DNA of 64,000 bases from Hemerocallis citrina (GCA_017893485.1 CM030361.1:311797469-311861468); one strand, 5' to 3'. Counted from the stretch's first letter, positions 1-11,345 are shown. The notes: a model not told the origin generated them from the sequence alone. A program made the numbers and translations.

Positions 1-3000
1 TAATCCACAATTTCCGGCCGTTTTCGTGAAATATTGTATTTGACTATTTTATCTTTATTTGTGGGCCATAGTCTTCTGTTATTGGACACTTTCGTGAGAG
101 TTTTCATTTCCCAAATTTTGTGGGCTATAGTACACTATTTTTGATCACATTCATGAGATTTCGTATTTTACTGTTTTGGCATCTTTTTGTGGATTATAGT
201 CCACAGTATCCGACGATTTTCGTAAAATTTAGTATTTGACTGTTTTAGCCTCATTTGTGGGCTACAGTCTTCTGTTATTGGACACTTTCTTGAGAGTTTT
301 TATTTCCCACATTTTGTGGGCGATAGTACACTGTTCTCGATCACTTTCATGAGATTTCGTATTTTATTGTTTTGGCCTCAATTTGTGGGTTACAGTTCGT
401 AGTTTCCGGCTGTCTTCGTGAAATGTTAAATTTGACTGTTTTAGCCTCATTTGTGGGCTATAGTCCACAGTTTTCGGCCACTTTCGTGAGAATTTTTATT
501 ACCCACATTTTGCGGGCTATACTACACTATTTTTTATCACTTTAAGGAGATTTCGTATTTTACTGTTTTGGCCTCATTTTGTGGGTATAGTCCACAATTT
601 TCGGCCATTTTCGTTACATACTATATTTGACTTTTTTAGCATCATTTGTGGGCAATAGTCAACAGTTTTCGAACACTTTCGTGAGAATTTTTGTTTCCCA
701 CATTCTGTGGGCTATATTACACTATTTTCGAACACTTTCTGGAGATTTAGTATATTACTGTTTTGGCCTCATTTTGTGGCTAATAGTCCACAGTTTCCGA
801 CCGTTTTCGTGAAATTTTGTATTTGACTGTTCTAACCTCAGTTATGGGCTATAGTTCACAGTTTGCGACTGTTTTCTTGAAATGTTGAATTTCACTATTT
901 TAGCCTCATTTGTGGGCTATATTCCACAGTTTTCGGCCACTTTTGTGAGAATTTTTATTTCCCTCATTTTGTGGGCTGTAGTACATAGTTTTCGATCTCT
1001 TTCATGAGATTTCGTATTTTGCTGTTTTTGCCTCACTTTGTGGGTTAGTCCACAGTTTCCGACGGTTTTCGTGAAATTTTGTATTTGTTTGTTTTAGCCT
1101 AATTTGTGGTCTATAGTCCACAGTTTTCGAGCATTTTCGTGAGATTTTTTAATTTCATCATTTTGTGGGCTAGTTCACTCTTTTCGTTCACTTTCATGAG
1201 ATTTCGTATTTTACTGTTTTGGCCTCATTTTGTGGGTTGTCGTACACAGTTTCCGATCGTTTACGTAAAATTTTGTATTTGACTGTTTTTGCTTCATTTG
1301 TGGGCTATAGTCCACGGTTTTCACCCACTCTCGTGAAATATTTAATTTTCCCTCATTTTGTGGGTTGTACACTGTTTTCTATCACTATTATGAGATTTCA
1401 TATTTTAGTGTTTTGGCCTCATTTTGTAGGTTATAGTCCACAATTTCCGGCCGTTTTCGTGAAATATTGTATTTGACTATTTTAGCTTCATTTGTGGGCT
1501 ACAGCAGTTTTCGGCCACTTTCGTGAGAATTTTTCTTTCCCAAATTTTGTGGGCTACAGTACACTCTTTTGGAACACATTCATAAGATTTCGTATTTTAT
1601 TGTTTTGTCGTCTTTTTGTGGTTTATAGTCCACAGTATCCGACGATTTTCGTGAAATTTAGTATTTGACTGTTTTAGCCTCATTTGTGGGCTAGAGTCTT
1701 CTGTTATTGGACACATTCGTGAGAGTTTTTATTTCCCACATTTTGTGGGCGATAGTGCACTGTTCTCGATCACTTTCAAGAGATTTCGTATTTTATTGTT
1801 TTGGCCTCATTTTGTGGGTTACAGTCCGTAGTTTCTGACCGTCTTCCTGAAATGTTGAATTTGACTGTTTTAGCCTCATTTGCGGGCTATAGTCCACAGT
1901 TTTCGGCCACTTTCGTGAGAATTTTTATTACCCACATTTTGCAGGCTATACTACACTATTTTTGATCACTTTAAGGAGATTTCGTATTTTACTGTTTTGG
2001 CCTCATTTTGTGGGCTATAGTCCACAGTTTTCGGAAACTTTCGTGAGAATTTTTATTTTTCACATTTTGTGGGTTATATACACTGTTTTCGATAACTTTC
2101 ATGAGATTTCGTATTTTACTGTTTTAGCCTCATTTTGTGGGTTATATAGTCCACAATTTCTGGCCGCTTTCGTGAAATATTGTATTTGACTATTTTTGCT
2201 TCATTTGTGGGCTATATAGTCCACAGTTTTCGGCCACATTCGTGAGGATTTTTTCCCCCAAATTTTGTGGGCCATAGTACACTGTTTTTTATCACATTCA
2301 TGAGATTTCGTATTTTACTGTTTTGCCATCATTTTGTGGGTTATAGTCCACAGTTTCCGACGGTTTTCGTGAAATTTAGAATTTGACTGTTTTAGCCTCA
2401 TTTGTGGGCTATAGTCTTCAGTAATCGGACACTTTCCTGAGAATTTTTATTACTACATTTTGTAGGCGATAGTACACTATTCTCGATCACTTTCATGAGA
2501 ATTCGTATTTTAATGTTTTGGCCTCATTTTGTGGGTCACAGTCCGTAGTTTCCGGCCGTTTTCGTGAAATGTTGAATTTGACAGTTTTAGCCTAATTTGT
2601 GGGCTATAATCCACAGTTTTAGTCCAGTTTCGTGAGATTTTAAATTTTCCCACATTATGTGGGTTGTACACCGTTTTTGATCACTTTAAAGAGATTTCGT
2701 ATTTTACTGTTTTTGGCCTCATTTTGAGGGTTATAGTCCACAGTTTCCTGCCGTTTTCGTGAAATATTGTAATTGACTGTTTTAGCTTCATTTGTGGGCT
2801 TTATATTCCACAGTTTTCGGCCATTTTCGTTAGAATTTTTATTTCCCCTATTTTGTGGGCTATAGTACACTGTTTTCGATCACATTCATGACTTTTCGTA
2901 TTTTACTGTTTTGGCATTATTTTGGGGGATTATAGTCCACAGGTTCCGACAGTTTTCGTGAAATTTAGTAATTAACTGTTTTAGCCTCATTTGTGGGCTA

Positions 3001-3508
3001 TAGTCTTCTGTTATCAAACACTTTCGTGAGAATTTTTGTTTCCCACATTTTGTGGGAGAAAGTACACTGTTCTCGATCACTTTCATGTGATTTCATATTT
3101 TATTGTTTTCATCTCATTTTGTGGGTTACAGTCTGTTGTTTCCGACCGTTTTCGTTAAATGTTGAATTTGACTGTTTTAACCTCATTTGTGGGCTATAGT
3201 CCACAGTTTTTGGCCACTTTCGTGAGAATTGTTATTACCCACATTTTGCAGGCTATACTACACTGTTTTTGATCACTTTCATGAGATTTCGTATTGTACT
3301 GTTTTGGCCTCATTTAGTGGGTTTTAGTCGACAGTTTCTGTGTGTTTTTGTTAAATATTGTATTTGACCGTTTTAGCCTCATTTGTGGGCTATAGTCCAC
3401 TGTTTTCGGACACTTTCGTGAGAATTTTTATTTCCCACATTTTGTGGCCGATAGTACACTGTTCTCGATCACTTTCATGAGATTTCGTATTTTACTGTTT
3501 TGGCCTCA
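1..3508 (+). repeat. Satellite array, segment 1
   Basis: This is tandem AT-rich satellite DNA that runs off the left edge. Each sub-unit is about 65 bp and starts near cattttgtgggctatagt. Three diverged types follow in order: one with the ending gtgagaattttta, one with catgagatttcgta, and one with cgtgaaattttgta. They make a ~196-bp monomer, and some monomers carry a fourth ~68-bp sub-unit (~264 bp). The short open frames seen here are by-products of the repeat and share no conserved start or length. I see no gene. Confidence 0.93.
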
Positions 3509-3558
3509 TTATGTGTAATACCCCGATTTTTCCTAATATATAAAGATTATTTATTTTG

Positions 3559-3580
3559 TTGCACGTGGTATGCACGTGTA
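3559..3580 (+). promoter_or_regulatory. Paired G-boxes at LTR start
   Basis: Two CACGTG hexamers lie at 3562-3567 and 3573-3578, 11 bp apart, inside a near-palindrome. The same pair with the same spacing occurs at the start of the LTRs at 48199 and 54050. CACGTG is the core of plant G-box/ABRE elements bound by bZIP and bHLH factors. Its role here is inferred. Confidence 0.6.
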
Positions 3581-3820
3581 ATATTTTGCCTATTATTTTC
3601 AATATGATGAATAAGCATATTGTTTTTATAAGGATTTCCCCTAAAGCCCAAATGTTAATTTACTTATCTTTCTTTTAAAAATATTTATTTTTGGCCCAAC
3701 TAAATTTAAGCCCATGAATTTAAACCCCTTGTATTATTTTCTACAACTTGTAATGTGTAGCATACCTTCTTTTATTACCAGGTATTTAATGTACAAATTT
3801 TGTAGGGTGGTTTGTGTGTG

Positions 3821-3843
3821 CACGTGCATTCAATGTACACGTG
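3821..3843 (+). promoter_or_regulatory. Second G-box pair
   Basis: CACGTG occurs at 3821-3826 and 3838-3843, 17 bp apart. The LTR at 54050 has the same arrangement with the same 17-bp spacing (54402 and 54419). The pair sits about 165 bp upstream of the TATA box. Confidence 0.55.
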
Positions 3844-4003
3844 CACAAGGCACAAATTTTGGCCGGTTGGGTGGAGTTGTGGACTTAGATCATGGGCGGT
3901 TATTTTGAGGTGTGGGTAGTTTTTACAACCCCCTAATCAATCCTAGCCTTTGATCCTATAACCATCTAGTGCATCTTAACCCTCCATTCCACCTATACTC
4001 TAG

Positions 4004-4011
4004 TATAAATA
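4004..4011 (+). promoter_or_regulatory. TATA box of the solo LTR
   Basis: TATAAATA followed by cccc. The same box and following C-run occur at 48703 and 54608 in the related LTRs. It would place the U3/R boundary about 30 bp downstream. Confidence 0.7.
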
Positions 4012-4205
4012 CCCCTCTCATTCTATCTCTTTTACACTAAAATTATTATTGTAAGAGAGGCATTTTGTGAGTTTGTGTGTGGGAGCTTTTTTTTGTGGAG
4101 GCCGAGTAGCACTCTGAAGGATTCGGTGTGGAGCAAAGGAGCAAGGAGCGAGGAGTCGTTCACTACACTAAGGATCTTTTTGCTGGATTTCGTTTATTTC
4201 TTCAA

Positions 4206-4218
4206 ATAAGGTGGGTGT
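4206..4218 (+). promoter_or_regulatory. Conserved splice-donor-like site in LTR
   Basis: The sequence aataaggtgggtg fits a plant 5' splice site, with GT at 4211-4212. It follows a purine-rich stretch (4130-4165) that reads like a leader exon, about 207 bp after the TATA box. Equivalent sites occur at 48993, 54873 and 63570 (minus) in the other LTRs. Usage is inferred. Confidence 0.45.
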
Positions 4219-4345
4219 TTCTCAGCACTTCTAATGTAGGAATTATATCATGATTATTATGATTGCTACCATGTTATGAAAAGTGAATTCAATGTAGTAG
4301 AATTGCCTGAACATGCTGTTGATAATAAGAATGAATGAGTCGGTA

Positions 4346-5111
4346 CAGTCGACTGACGTATGAACCAGTCGACTGGTACGAGACAATTATTTTTATGATG
4401 TGGTGATAAACATGTATGCAAATAGACATAATGGTGTGATTACTAAGTTTGTGTTTCCCTATGACACATGTGATGAAGGGAAGATAAATGGATGAAAGGA
4501 ACTAGCGATGATTAACAAAACTAAGAACTGTCGGTGCAGTCGACTGACAAGGTGTTCAGCCGACTGGTGCATCGATTTAATTAAGATTATTTTAGTAATT
4601 CCCTGAAATGAGATATTCCATTATGTTGACCTAGTATAAATGACTTGAGATTTATATCTCCATCGTCGTAAGAAGGTTATGAACAGTGTGAATGCATGTT
4701 TAAAGTATTGTTCCTTAAAGAAAAGAGCATATTAGTAACTTGAAATTCCATACTGCGATGTTACTGAACAAGTAAGAAGTGTGATGTTTATAAAATATGG
4801 AGGTATGTATACTGTAATGAAAATACATGTGAGAACGGTTAGAAAGATGATTTTTGTTTTGAATATATGGAACTGATCAGTCGACTTAGTGCGTGTAGCC
4901 AGTCGACTGAGCTGGACTTAGAATTGTGTTGTTGAAAATCCCAGGACAGACAACTGGTGGATGAACAGTCGACTGTCATGTGGATGACACTGTGAATATC
5001 AAAAGTTGCGGGACAGCCGACTGGTCGTGTTCAGCAGTCGACTCTCCTGAGCATTTATGATGAACCTGTATTTGACTGTATGAGTCGACTGGTGTTCTTC
5101 CAAGTCGACTG
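4346..5111 (+). repeat. Six pairs of a 10-bp palindrome
   Basis: The palindrome cagtcgactg and one- or two-base variants occur in six pairs, starting at 4346/4366, 4537/4557, 4878/4900, 4947/4966, 5014/5035 and 5082/5102. Spacing within a pair is always 19-22 bp, while spacing between pairs varies from about 47 to 340 bp. The related LTRs at 48199 and 54050 lack it. Confidence 0.85.
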
Positions 5112-5582
5112 TACAGAGTGGACTTTGATATGTATGAATTTCATTTTATTTGCTGTTGAAAGTTGTGAACTTTATGATTGAAGTCTATGGACTCTGTTTA
5201 TGGCTGTATGGATTGTGTAAAATGAATCATAGATGAGAAATGAAAATTAAATGAATATAAAAGGCTAAGATCATGATGAGAAAGTCTGTGAGACTCTAAA
5301 ATGAATGATGCGCGGAGGATGCTCAATTGGAAATTGTGAATTTGAAATTGAACGAAAGAGTAGCTAAGTCTCCCCCGGCAGTGAAATGAAATGATATTGA
5401 AAAGAAGACCAAGGTTGGCCATGTGTAAATGAAAGATAAGTCCGGTTTGGTGGAGAGGCTAACTCTAGAGCTTTGATTTTTATTCATGATTTTAATAATT
5501 TTAGTACATAGTGAGGAGGTGATGAAAGTGAGAGAAAAACATGAGTATGAGAACTAGAGTTTACGGTGCGGGTGTGTGAGCC

Positions 5583-5765
5583 GCAGAATGCATGCTTGAT
5601 GAGTCAAGACATGGCGCGGGCACAACTCAGAATGATCAGACTCTAGTCACACTTGTGGGATGTTTGGTGACTGCAAGAGGATCGTGTTCAGGGAGGAGGC
5701 TTGAATTGCCACAGAATGCATGCTTGATGAGTCAAGACATGGCGTGGGGTTCCCCTCCAGGGTCC
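5583..5765 (+). repeat. Direct duplication, 128-bp period
   Basis: The block starting agaatgcatgcttgatgag occurs at 5585 and again at 5713. The LTR at 54050 has a two-copy repeat with 134-bp period at the same relative place. It lies just before the near-palindromic box agggattgaaccct (5838-5851), which all four LTRs of this type retain. Confidence 0.75.
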
Positions 5766-6380
5766 AGTGCACGAGTTTGTACTCATAGACCATTTAAGAT
5801 ACTCACCGTAATTACAGAAGTAGAGTAAATCATGGCGAGGGATTGAACCCTATAAAATGAAGAACGATTAAGAGGCTTGCCCTCGAACCTATGTAGTATG
5901 GGATGCATAGAATTCGAACAAGTGCGCATTAGTGTCATGTAAATTAAATAATCGCATTAAGGATTAAGTGCACAATCACGACACGACATCATTAAGAGTT
6001 CCCTTTTGATTTACATGTTTATATTGGACAAGTTTGTGATTTGTTAAGAAATGAGATTCGTTATACTGTTTTTGGCATAGAGAGGATGGCCATGTATAAT
6101 TATCGTCGGTTGAATAAACTGACGTACCCACAGTTTTGTATGCAGGATAAATTACATGTAAAGAGGAATGGATGCATAAAGATCTTATTATATTGTTGTT
6201 CATTTATGTAAATGTTGTATATTTTTGCTTCCGCTGTGTAAATGGGAATGTAATATGATGTAAACTCTGATGTAAAAAGAAAAGTTTGAATTTCCTTGTA
6301 AAATTGTACTCAAAGAAAGTGAAAAGATCCTGTAGAACATCTCGAATTCAGTGATTTGGGATTCGGGGCGTTACATTATG

Positions 6381-8150
6381 TGGGTTTTAGTCCACAGTTT
6401 CTGGTGGTTTTCGTTAAATATTGTATTTGACTGTTTTAGCCTCATTTGTGGGCTATAGTCCACAATATTCGGACACTTTCGTGAGAGTTTTTAATTCCCA
6501 CATTTTGTGGGCGATAGTACACCGTTCTCGACCACTTTCATGAGATTTTGTATTTTATTGTTTTGGCCTCATTTTGTGGGTTATAGTCTGTAGTTTCCGG
6601 CTGTTTTTGTGAAATGTTGAATTTCACTATTTTAGCCTCCATTGTGGGCTATAGTCCACAGTTGTCGCCCACTTTCGCAAGATTTTTAATTTTTCCTCAT
6701 TTTGTGTGTTGTCCACTATTTTTGATCACTTTCATGAGATTTCGTATTTTACTATTTTGGCCTCATTTTGTTGGTTATAGTCCACATTTTCCGGCCATTT
6801 TCCTGAAATATTGTATTTGACTGTTTTAGCTTTATTTGTGGGCTATGGTCCACATTTTTAAAGCTTCTTTCGTGAGAATTTTTATTTCCCAAATTTTGTG
6901 GGCTATAGTACACTGTTTTCGATCACATTCATGAATTTTGGCATTTTACTGTATTGGCCTCATTTTGTGGGTTGTAGTCCACAGTTTCTGACCGTTTTCG
7001 TGAAATTTTGTATTTGACTGTTTTGGTCTCCGTTGTGGGCTATAGTCCACAGTTTCCGACCGTTTTCGTGAAACGTTGAATTTAACTGTTTTAGCCTCAT
7101 TTTTATTTCCTACATTTCCTGGGCAACAATACACTGTTTTCGATCACTTACATCAGATTTCGTATTTTATTGTTTTGGCCTCATTTTGTGACTTATAGTC
7201 CAGAGTTTCCGATGGTTTTCGTGAAATTTTGTATTTGTCTGTTTTAGCCTCATTTGTGGGCTATAGTCCACAATTTTCGAACATTTTCGTGTTATTTTTT
7301 ATTTCCCTCATTTTGTGGGCTCACTGTTATCGATCACATTCTTGAGATTTCGAATTTAACTGTTTTGGCCGCATTATGTGGGTTATAGTCCACAGTTTCC
7401 ATCCGTTTTCATGAAATTTTGTGTTCGACAGTTTTAGCGTCATGTGGGCTATAGTCCATAGTTTTCGCCGACTTTCATGAGATTTTTAATTTTCCCTGTT
7501 TTTGTTTGTTGTACACTATTTTTGATCACTTTAATGAGATTTCGTATTTTACTGTTTTGGCCTCATGTGGACTATAATCCACAGTTTCCGGCCGTTTTCG
7601 TGAAATATTTTTTTTGACAGTTTTGTCATCATTGTGGGCTATAGTCCACAGTTTTCGCCCACTTTCGTGAGAATTTTTAATTCCCATATTTTGTGGGCTA
7701 TAGTACACTGTTTTCGATCACTTTCATGAGATTTCATATTTTACGGTTTTGGCCTCATTTTGTGGGTTATATAGTCCACAGTTCAGTCGGTTTTCGTGAA
7801 ATTTTGGATTTGACAGTTTTAGCATTTTTAATTCCATCATTTTGTGGGCGATTGTACACTGTTCTTGTTCACTTTCAAGAGAGTTCGTATTTTACTGTTT
7901 TGGCCTCTTTTTGTGGATTATATAGTTCGTAGTTTCCGGAAGTTTTCGTGAAATGTTGAATATGACTATTTTAGCCTCATTTGTGGGCTATAGTCCACAG
8001 TTTTCGGCCACTTTCGTGAGAATTTTTATTTCCCACATTTTGCGGGCCATACTACATTGTTTTTGATCACTTTCAAGAGATTTTGTATTTTCCTATTTTG
8101 GCCTCATTTTTTGGGTTATAGTCTATAGTTTCCGGCTGTTTTCGTTAAAT
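6381..8150 (+). repeat. Satellite array, segment 2
   Basis: This continues segment 1 in the same orientation and with the same ~65-bp sub-unit structure, between the solo LTR and the Tat element. A few sub-units are shortened, for example near 7100 and 7815. I see no gene. Confidence 0.92.
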
Positions 8151-8155
8151 ATTGT

Positions 8156-8749
8156 TGTTACCGCTGATTTCGGTGTGGGGGTAAACAGATAGAACTTGTG
8201 AGTACGGGAACAACCTGAACAGTTGACTCGGCCTTCTTGCTCCCGCCGCGACCTGCAAGGAAGTGCGAAACACCGGGGTTGATTCCGGCGACGCACCCTC
8301 CGACGCTCTTGTCAGTAATCAGAACGAGATTAACAAAGAGCTTAAATGTGGTGAAAGAGTGATTAACCTGGTCATGGTGGTAGAGGGGTCGTATTTATAG
8401 TCGCCTTTGGAGCGGTTAGGGGCATGATTTCCTGCCTAACAGCAAGGAGGGAAATCCTCCTATCCTGTTTTGGGAAATTAGCCCCTGATTCCCGGTGGGA
8501 GCAAATCAGGGCTGCTGATTTGGCAAAATCAGGGATCCTGATTTTTCCCCTTGTTGGTTTGGGTTTGCCTTGGGTCGGGACCCGTACCCAGTTGGAGTGG
8601 GTCTGTTCGCGGGTTATTGGATCTGTGAGAAGGAGATCCGGTACCCGTCTTGGATTTGCTTGAGTGTGAAATTACCATTTTACCCCCGAGCATCAAGGTT
8701 CGTGTCCAATCTGGATGGCTCCGATTTAACCCCATTTTTAGCCATATCA
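8156..8749 (-). repeat. 3' LTR of the Tat element
   Basis: This 594-bp direct copy of 23269-23861 begins (plus strand) tgttaccgctg and ends gccatatca. It keeps the minus-strand TATA box (8392-8399). It abuts the TSD attgt on the left and the polypurine tract on the right. Confidence 0.95.
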
Positions 8750-8766
8750 CGAGCCCCCCACTCCTA
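8750..8766 (-). other. Polypurine tract of the Tat element
   Basis: Read on the minus strand, the run aggagtggggggctcg lies directly before the 3' LTR, where plus-strand DNA priming is expected. Confidence 0.7.
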
Positions 8767-9184
8767 AAGACTGAGTGTGGTCAGACTTTGAGGAGTAGAT
8801 TAACTGTTTTAGTGGCAGGTGGAGTTGTATTGGTGTCCGAATGGAGGATTTTGGATCTCAAAGGGGGTATTGAGGTAATTTTTGACATCGTGTGCTGTTC
8901 TTGAGCTGCGTCGGGTATCTGACAGCCTTTTATCTACTTTTTTCGAAGTATTTGTTTAATTCTGCGATGTGCTTGCTAATCGTTAGGGGGCCTTAGCGGT
9001 ACATTTGGGGTAATAATTGTTCGCTCCGGGGTTCGAAAGCATGCCCCCGAATTTCCAATTATTTTCCAGAATTTTTAGCTAATTTTCCCGAATTTTTAGC
9101 AATTTTTTCGCAATTTTTAAACAAATAAAACGATTAAAATAAATAAAAAACGATTTAAATACCGATTAATGGCGTGGCTTGATC
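8767..9184. other. Non-coding 3' region next to the 3' LTR
   Basis: No convincing gene. The part from about 9040 to 9180 is AT-rich against its GC-rich surroundings. It contains short imperfect duplications such as gaatttttagc at two places and A-rich runs around 9120-9165. Confidence 0.55.
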
Positions 9185-10015
9185 TAAGCCGTTGATCATG
9201 GACGAGCGCAAATTTCGGAAGGATCTGGCGGCTGTTATAGCTCGGCAGCTTTTTTCTCCGTTTTCGAGCTCGGAAAGGCACTTGCTCGGCTGCCGACCGA
9301 AGACAGGGGGTCTCGGCATGCCGAGCGACGTGGCGCAATCTGAGCCATCGGATGGAGGCGCGTTTTCCAAGAAAGCGCTATCTTGTCTTTTAGCGCACGT
9401 GGCGTAATCTGGATCGTTCATCGTGAGGAGCACGAATTTCTGAGAGATCGAACGATCGTAGTAGCTCGGTGTCTTTTTTCTCCGTTTACGAGCTCGGGAA
9501 GGCACTTGCTCGGCTGCCGACCGAAGACAGGGGGTCTCGGCTTGCCGAGCGACGTGGCGCAATCTGAGCCGTCGGATGACGACGCGCATCTCGAGACGGG
9601 CACATTTCTCAAGAAAACACTATCTTGTCGCGTAGTGTCCTCGGCGAGATCTGGGCCGTCTGATTGAGATCACGCGCGAAGATTGAGGAGAAAGTGAGTT
9701 TTCTCCGTTTACGAGCTCGGAAAGGCACTTGCTCGGCTGCCGACCGAAGACAGGGGGTCCCGGCTTGCCGAGCGACGTGGCGCAATCTGAGCCGTCGGAT
9801 GACGACGTGCGTCTCGAGACGGGCACATTTCTCAAGAAAACACTATCTTGTCGCATAGTGTCCTCGCGAGATCTGGGCCGTCTGATTGAGATCACGCGCG
9901 AAGATTGAGGAGAAAGTGAGTTTTCTCCGTTTACGAGCTCGGAAAGGCACTTGCTCGGAATCGGTCCGGAGACAAGGGGTCTCGGCGGCTCGAGTGACGT
10001 AGCACAATCTGTTCC
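9185..10015. repeat. Tandem repeat, ~223-bp period, four copies
   Basis: Four copies of a GC-rich module are anchored by tttctccg at 9253, 9477, 9700 and 9922 (spacing 224, 223, 222). Each contains gctcggaaaggcacttgctcgg or a close variant, split by small differences. Further copies lie at 11150-11345 and 15985-16370. Open frames across the module on either strand overlap and look accidental. Confidence 0.85.
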
Positions 10016-10161
10016 GAGGTGATCCTGCTTCCGAGGGCATTTATGGCGCTCGGGGTTTGTGCGGCGTTCCACTTTCCCAGGTCATTATGGATAACCCCCT
10101 CAATAAATGCGTGGCGTTTCGACTTCCGAGGATCATAATGGCTGGTTCTTGGAGGTTAAGC

Positions 10162-10172
10162 TATAAGTACCC
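10162..10172 (+). promoter_or_regulatory. TATA-like box upstream of the 134-bp repeats
   Basis: The sequence ctataagtacccccttcccc resembles the context of the TATA box at 11511 (tataaatcttcacctccccc). It could be a second plus-strand promoter. I find no convincing coding region directly behind it. Confidence 0.3.
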
Positions 10173-10249
10173 CCTTCCCCTTGCCATTTCAATCGCAATC
10201 AACATAGAGTTTCAGACCTCGGAGGCATTTGCCTTGGGTGGCTTTTCTT

Positions 10250-10620
10250 TCGAGGTCCGGAGGGGTGGTTGCTCTTCTGTCTGGTTTTCCCTCTGTTCCT
10301 GACGGCCCCGAAGTGGATGTCAGGAGCGGGGGGGAACGAGACAGTAGTGGTGACGACCGTAGTCTGAACCCGAGGGATGAGTTACTTCGGAAGGACGGGA
10401 GGTCGCCCTGTTGTCTTGTTCTTTTCCCATTCCTCACTGCTCCGAAGGGGATGTCAGGAGCGGGAGGGAGTAAGACGGAAGTGGCGACGTCCATAGTCCG
10501 GATCCGGGGTGTGGGCTACTTCGGAAGGACGGGTGGTCGTTCTTCCACCAAGATCTTCTGCTTTCTTTGGTTGCTCCGAAGTGGGTGTCATGCCAGGCAG
10601 AGGTCTTGGTGGAAGAGGTG
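10250..10620. repeat. Degenerate 134-bp tandem repeat, ~2.7 copies
   Basis: The block around gatgtcaggagcggg recurs with start-to-start spacing of 134 bp (caggag at 10321 and 10455). A weaker third copy lies around 10586 (gtgtcatgccagg). No gene is supported. Confidence 0.65.
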
Positions 10621-10639
10621 ATGATCCTTGTTTGAGTCC

Positions 10640-10885
10640 TCGTTCCGGACCATCCGAGCTCGTTGTTTGCAACTGTGAAGGCGCTGTTGTCAGAGTCCTC
10701 TGACAAGCCGAGCCTTCCAGTTGCGACCAACTAGCTCGGAATGGTGCGTTTTTCCACCATGAGTCGTGGCTCGGGCTTTCGGACCGTCCGAGCCCGTTGT
10801 TGGCAACTGTGAAGGCGCTGTTGTCAGAGTCCTCTGACGAGCCGGGCCTTCCAGTTGCTACCAACTAGCTCGGAATGGTGCGCTT
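10640..10885. repeat. Second 134-bp repeat pair with hairpin
   Basis: Two copies are anchored at 10661 and 10795. Each contains the inverted repeat gtcagagtcctctgac (10689-10704 and 10823-10838), which has 7-bp arms and a 2-nt centre. The period equals that of the neighbouring repeat although the sequences differ. Confidence 0.75.
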
Positions 10886-11149
10886 CTCCTGATCTCTGAG
10901 TGTTAATGGGCCCCCTCCCATCCCTGTCTTCCTTCCGGGCTGATGGCTTCTGATGTATGTCAGCCCGGAGGAGTTAGAGATGGGGGGAGCGCCGATCTGT
11001 TTTTGACCGGGGCCCGTGGATCGGCGGAATACCGGCCGAGACACGGGACCTGGGGGGCGCTCGCCGAGGGCGGTGCCTTAAAACTTTGAATCAAAATTTT
11101 GTCTGGCTTCCCTGGACGTAGGTGAGGCGTCCGAAGGTTCGATCGTCCA
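10886..11149. other. Unassigned GC-rich spacer
   Basis: This lies between the 134-bp repeats and the single 223-bp module. I see no coding region, repeat or site I can support. Confidence 0.4.
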
Positions 11150-11345
11150 AGCAACGTGGCGTAATCCGAGCCGTTCGATGCTGGCGCGTATCTCGAGACG
11201 GGCGCATTTATCAAGAAAACACTATCTTGTCGTTTAGTGTTCTCGGCGAGATCTGGGCCGTCTGATTGAGATCAGGCGCGAAAGTTGAGGGGAAAGTGAG
11301 TTTTCCCCGTTTACACGCTCGGGAAGGCACTTGCTCGGATTCCAA
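11150..11345. repeat. Isolated copy of the 223-bp module
   Basis: This stretch matches the 9185-10015 module, including the atctcgagacgggcgcattt and ttatctt/cttgtcgt-type segments and the ttaccgctcggg-like end. It lies directly upstream of the antisense promoter. Confidence 0.7.

Larger units (their letters stand above)
3514..6375 (+). mobile_element. Solo LTR of a Tekay/Del-type Gypsy family
   Basis: This 2862-bp unit begins tgtaatacccc and ends ggggcgttaca, giving TG...CA ends with a short terminal inverted repeat. It is flanked by the 5-bp duplication ttatg (3509-3513 and 6376-6380), and removing it restores a normal satellite sub-unit. No primer site, coding region or second LTR is present, so it is a solo LTR left by LTR-LTR recombination. 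It is a diverged relative of the LTR at 54050-57502. They share the double G-box near the start, the TATA box, the aggtgggt donor-like site, the blocks around 5373-5480 and 5838-5920, and the last ~60 bp. Confidence 0.9.

Noticed and set aside
627..3199. Short open frames with similar Phe/Ile/Val-rich products across the satellite
   Set aside because: They recur with the monomer, have no common start, length or frame, and appear in both orientations of the array. By-products of an AT-rich repeat.
3714..3908. 64-codon frame near the start of the solo LTR
   Set aside because: It lies in the U3 region before the TATA box, overlaps G-box motifs and is not kept in the related LTRs.
9155..10072. 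Minus-strand frames of 144-150 codons across the 223-bp modules
   Set aside because: They repeat the same peptide blocks (RLRHVARQAETPCLR) because the DNA repeats, and overlap plus-strand frames of the same kind.
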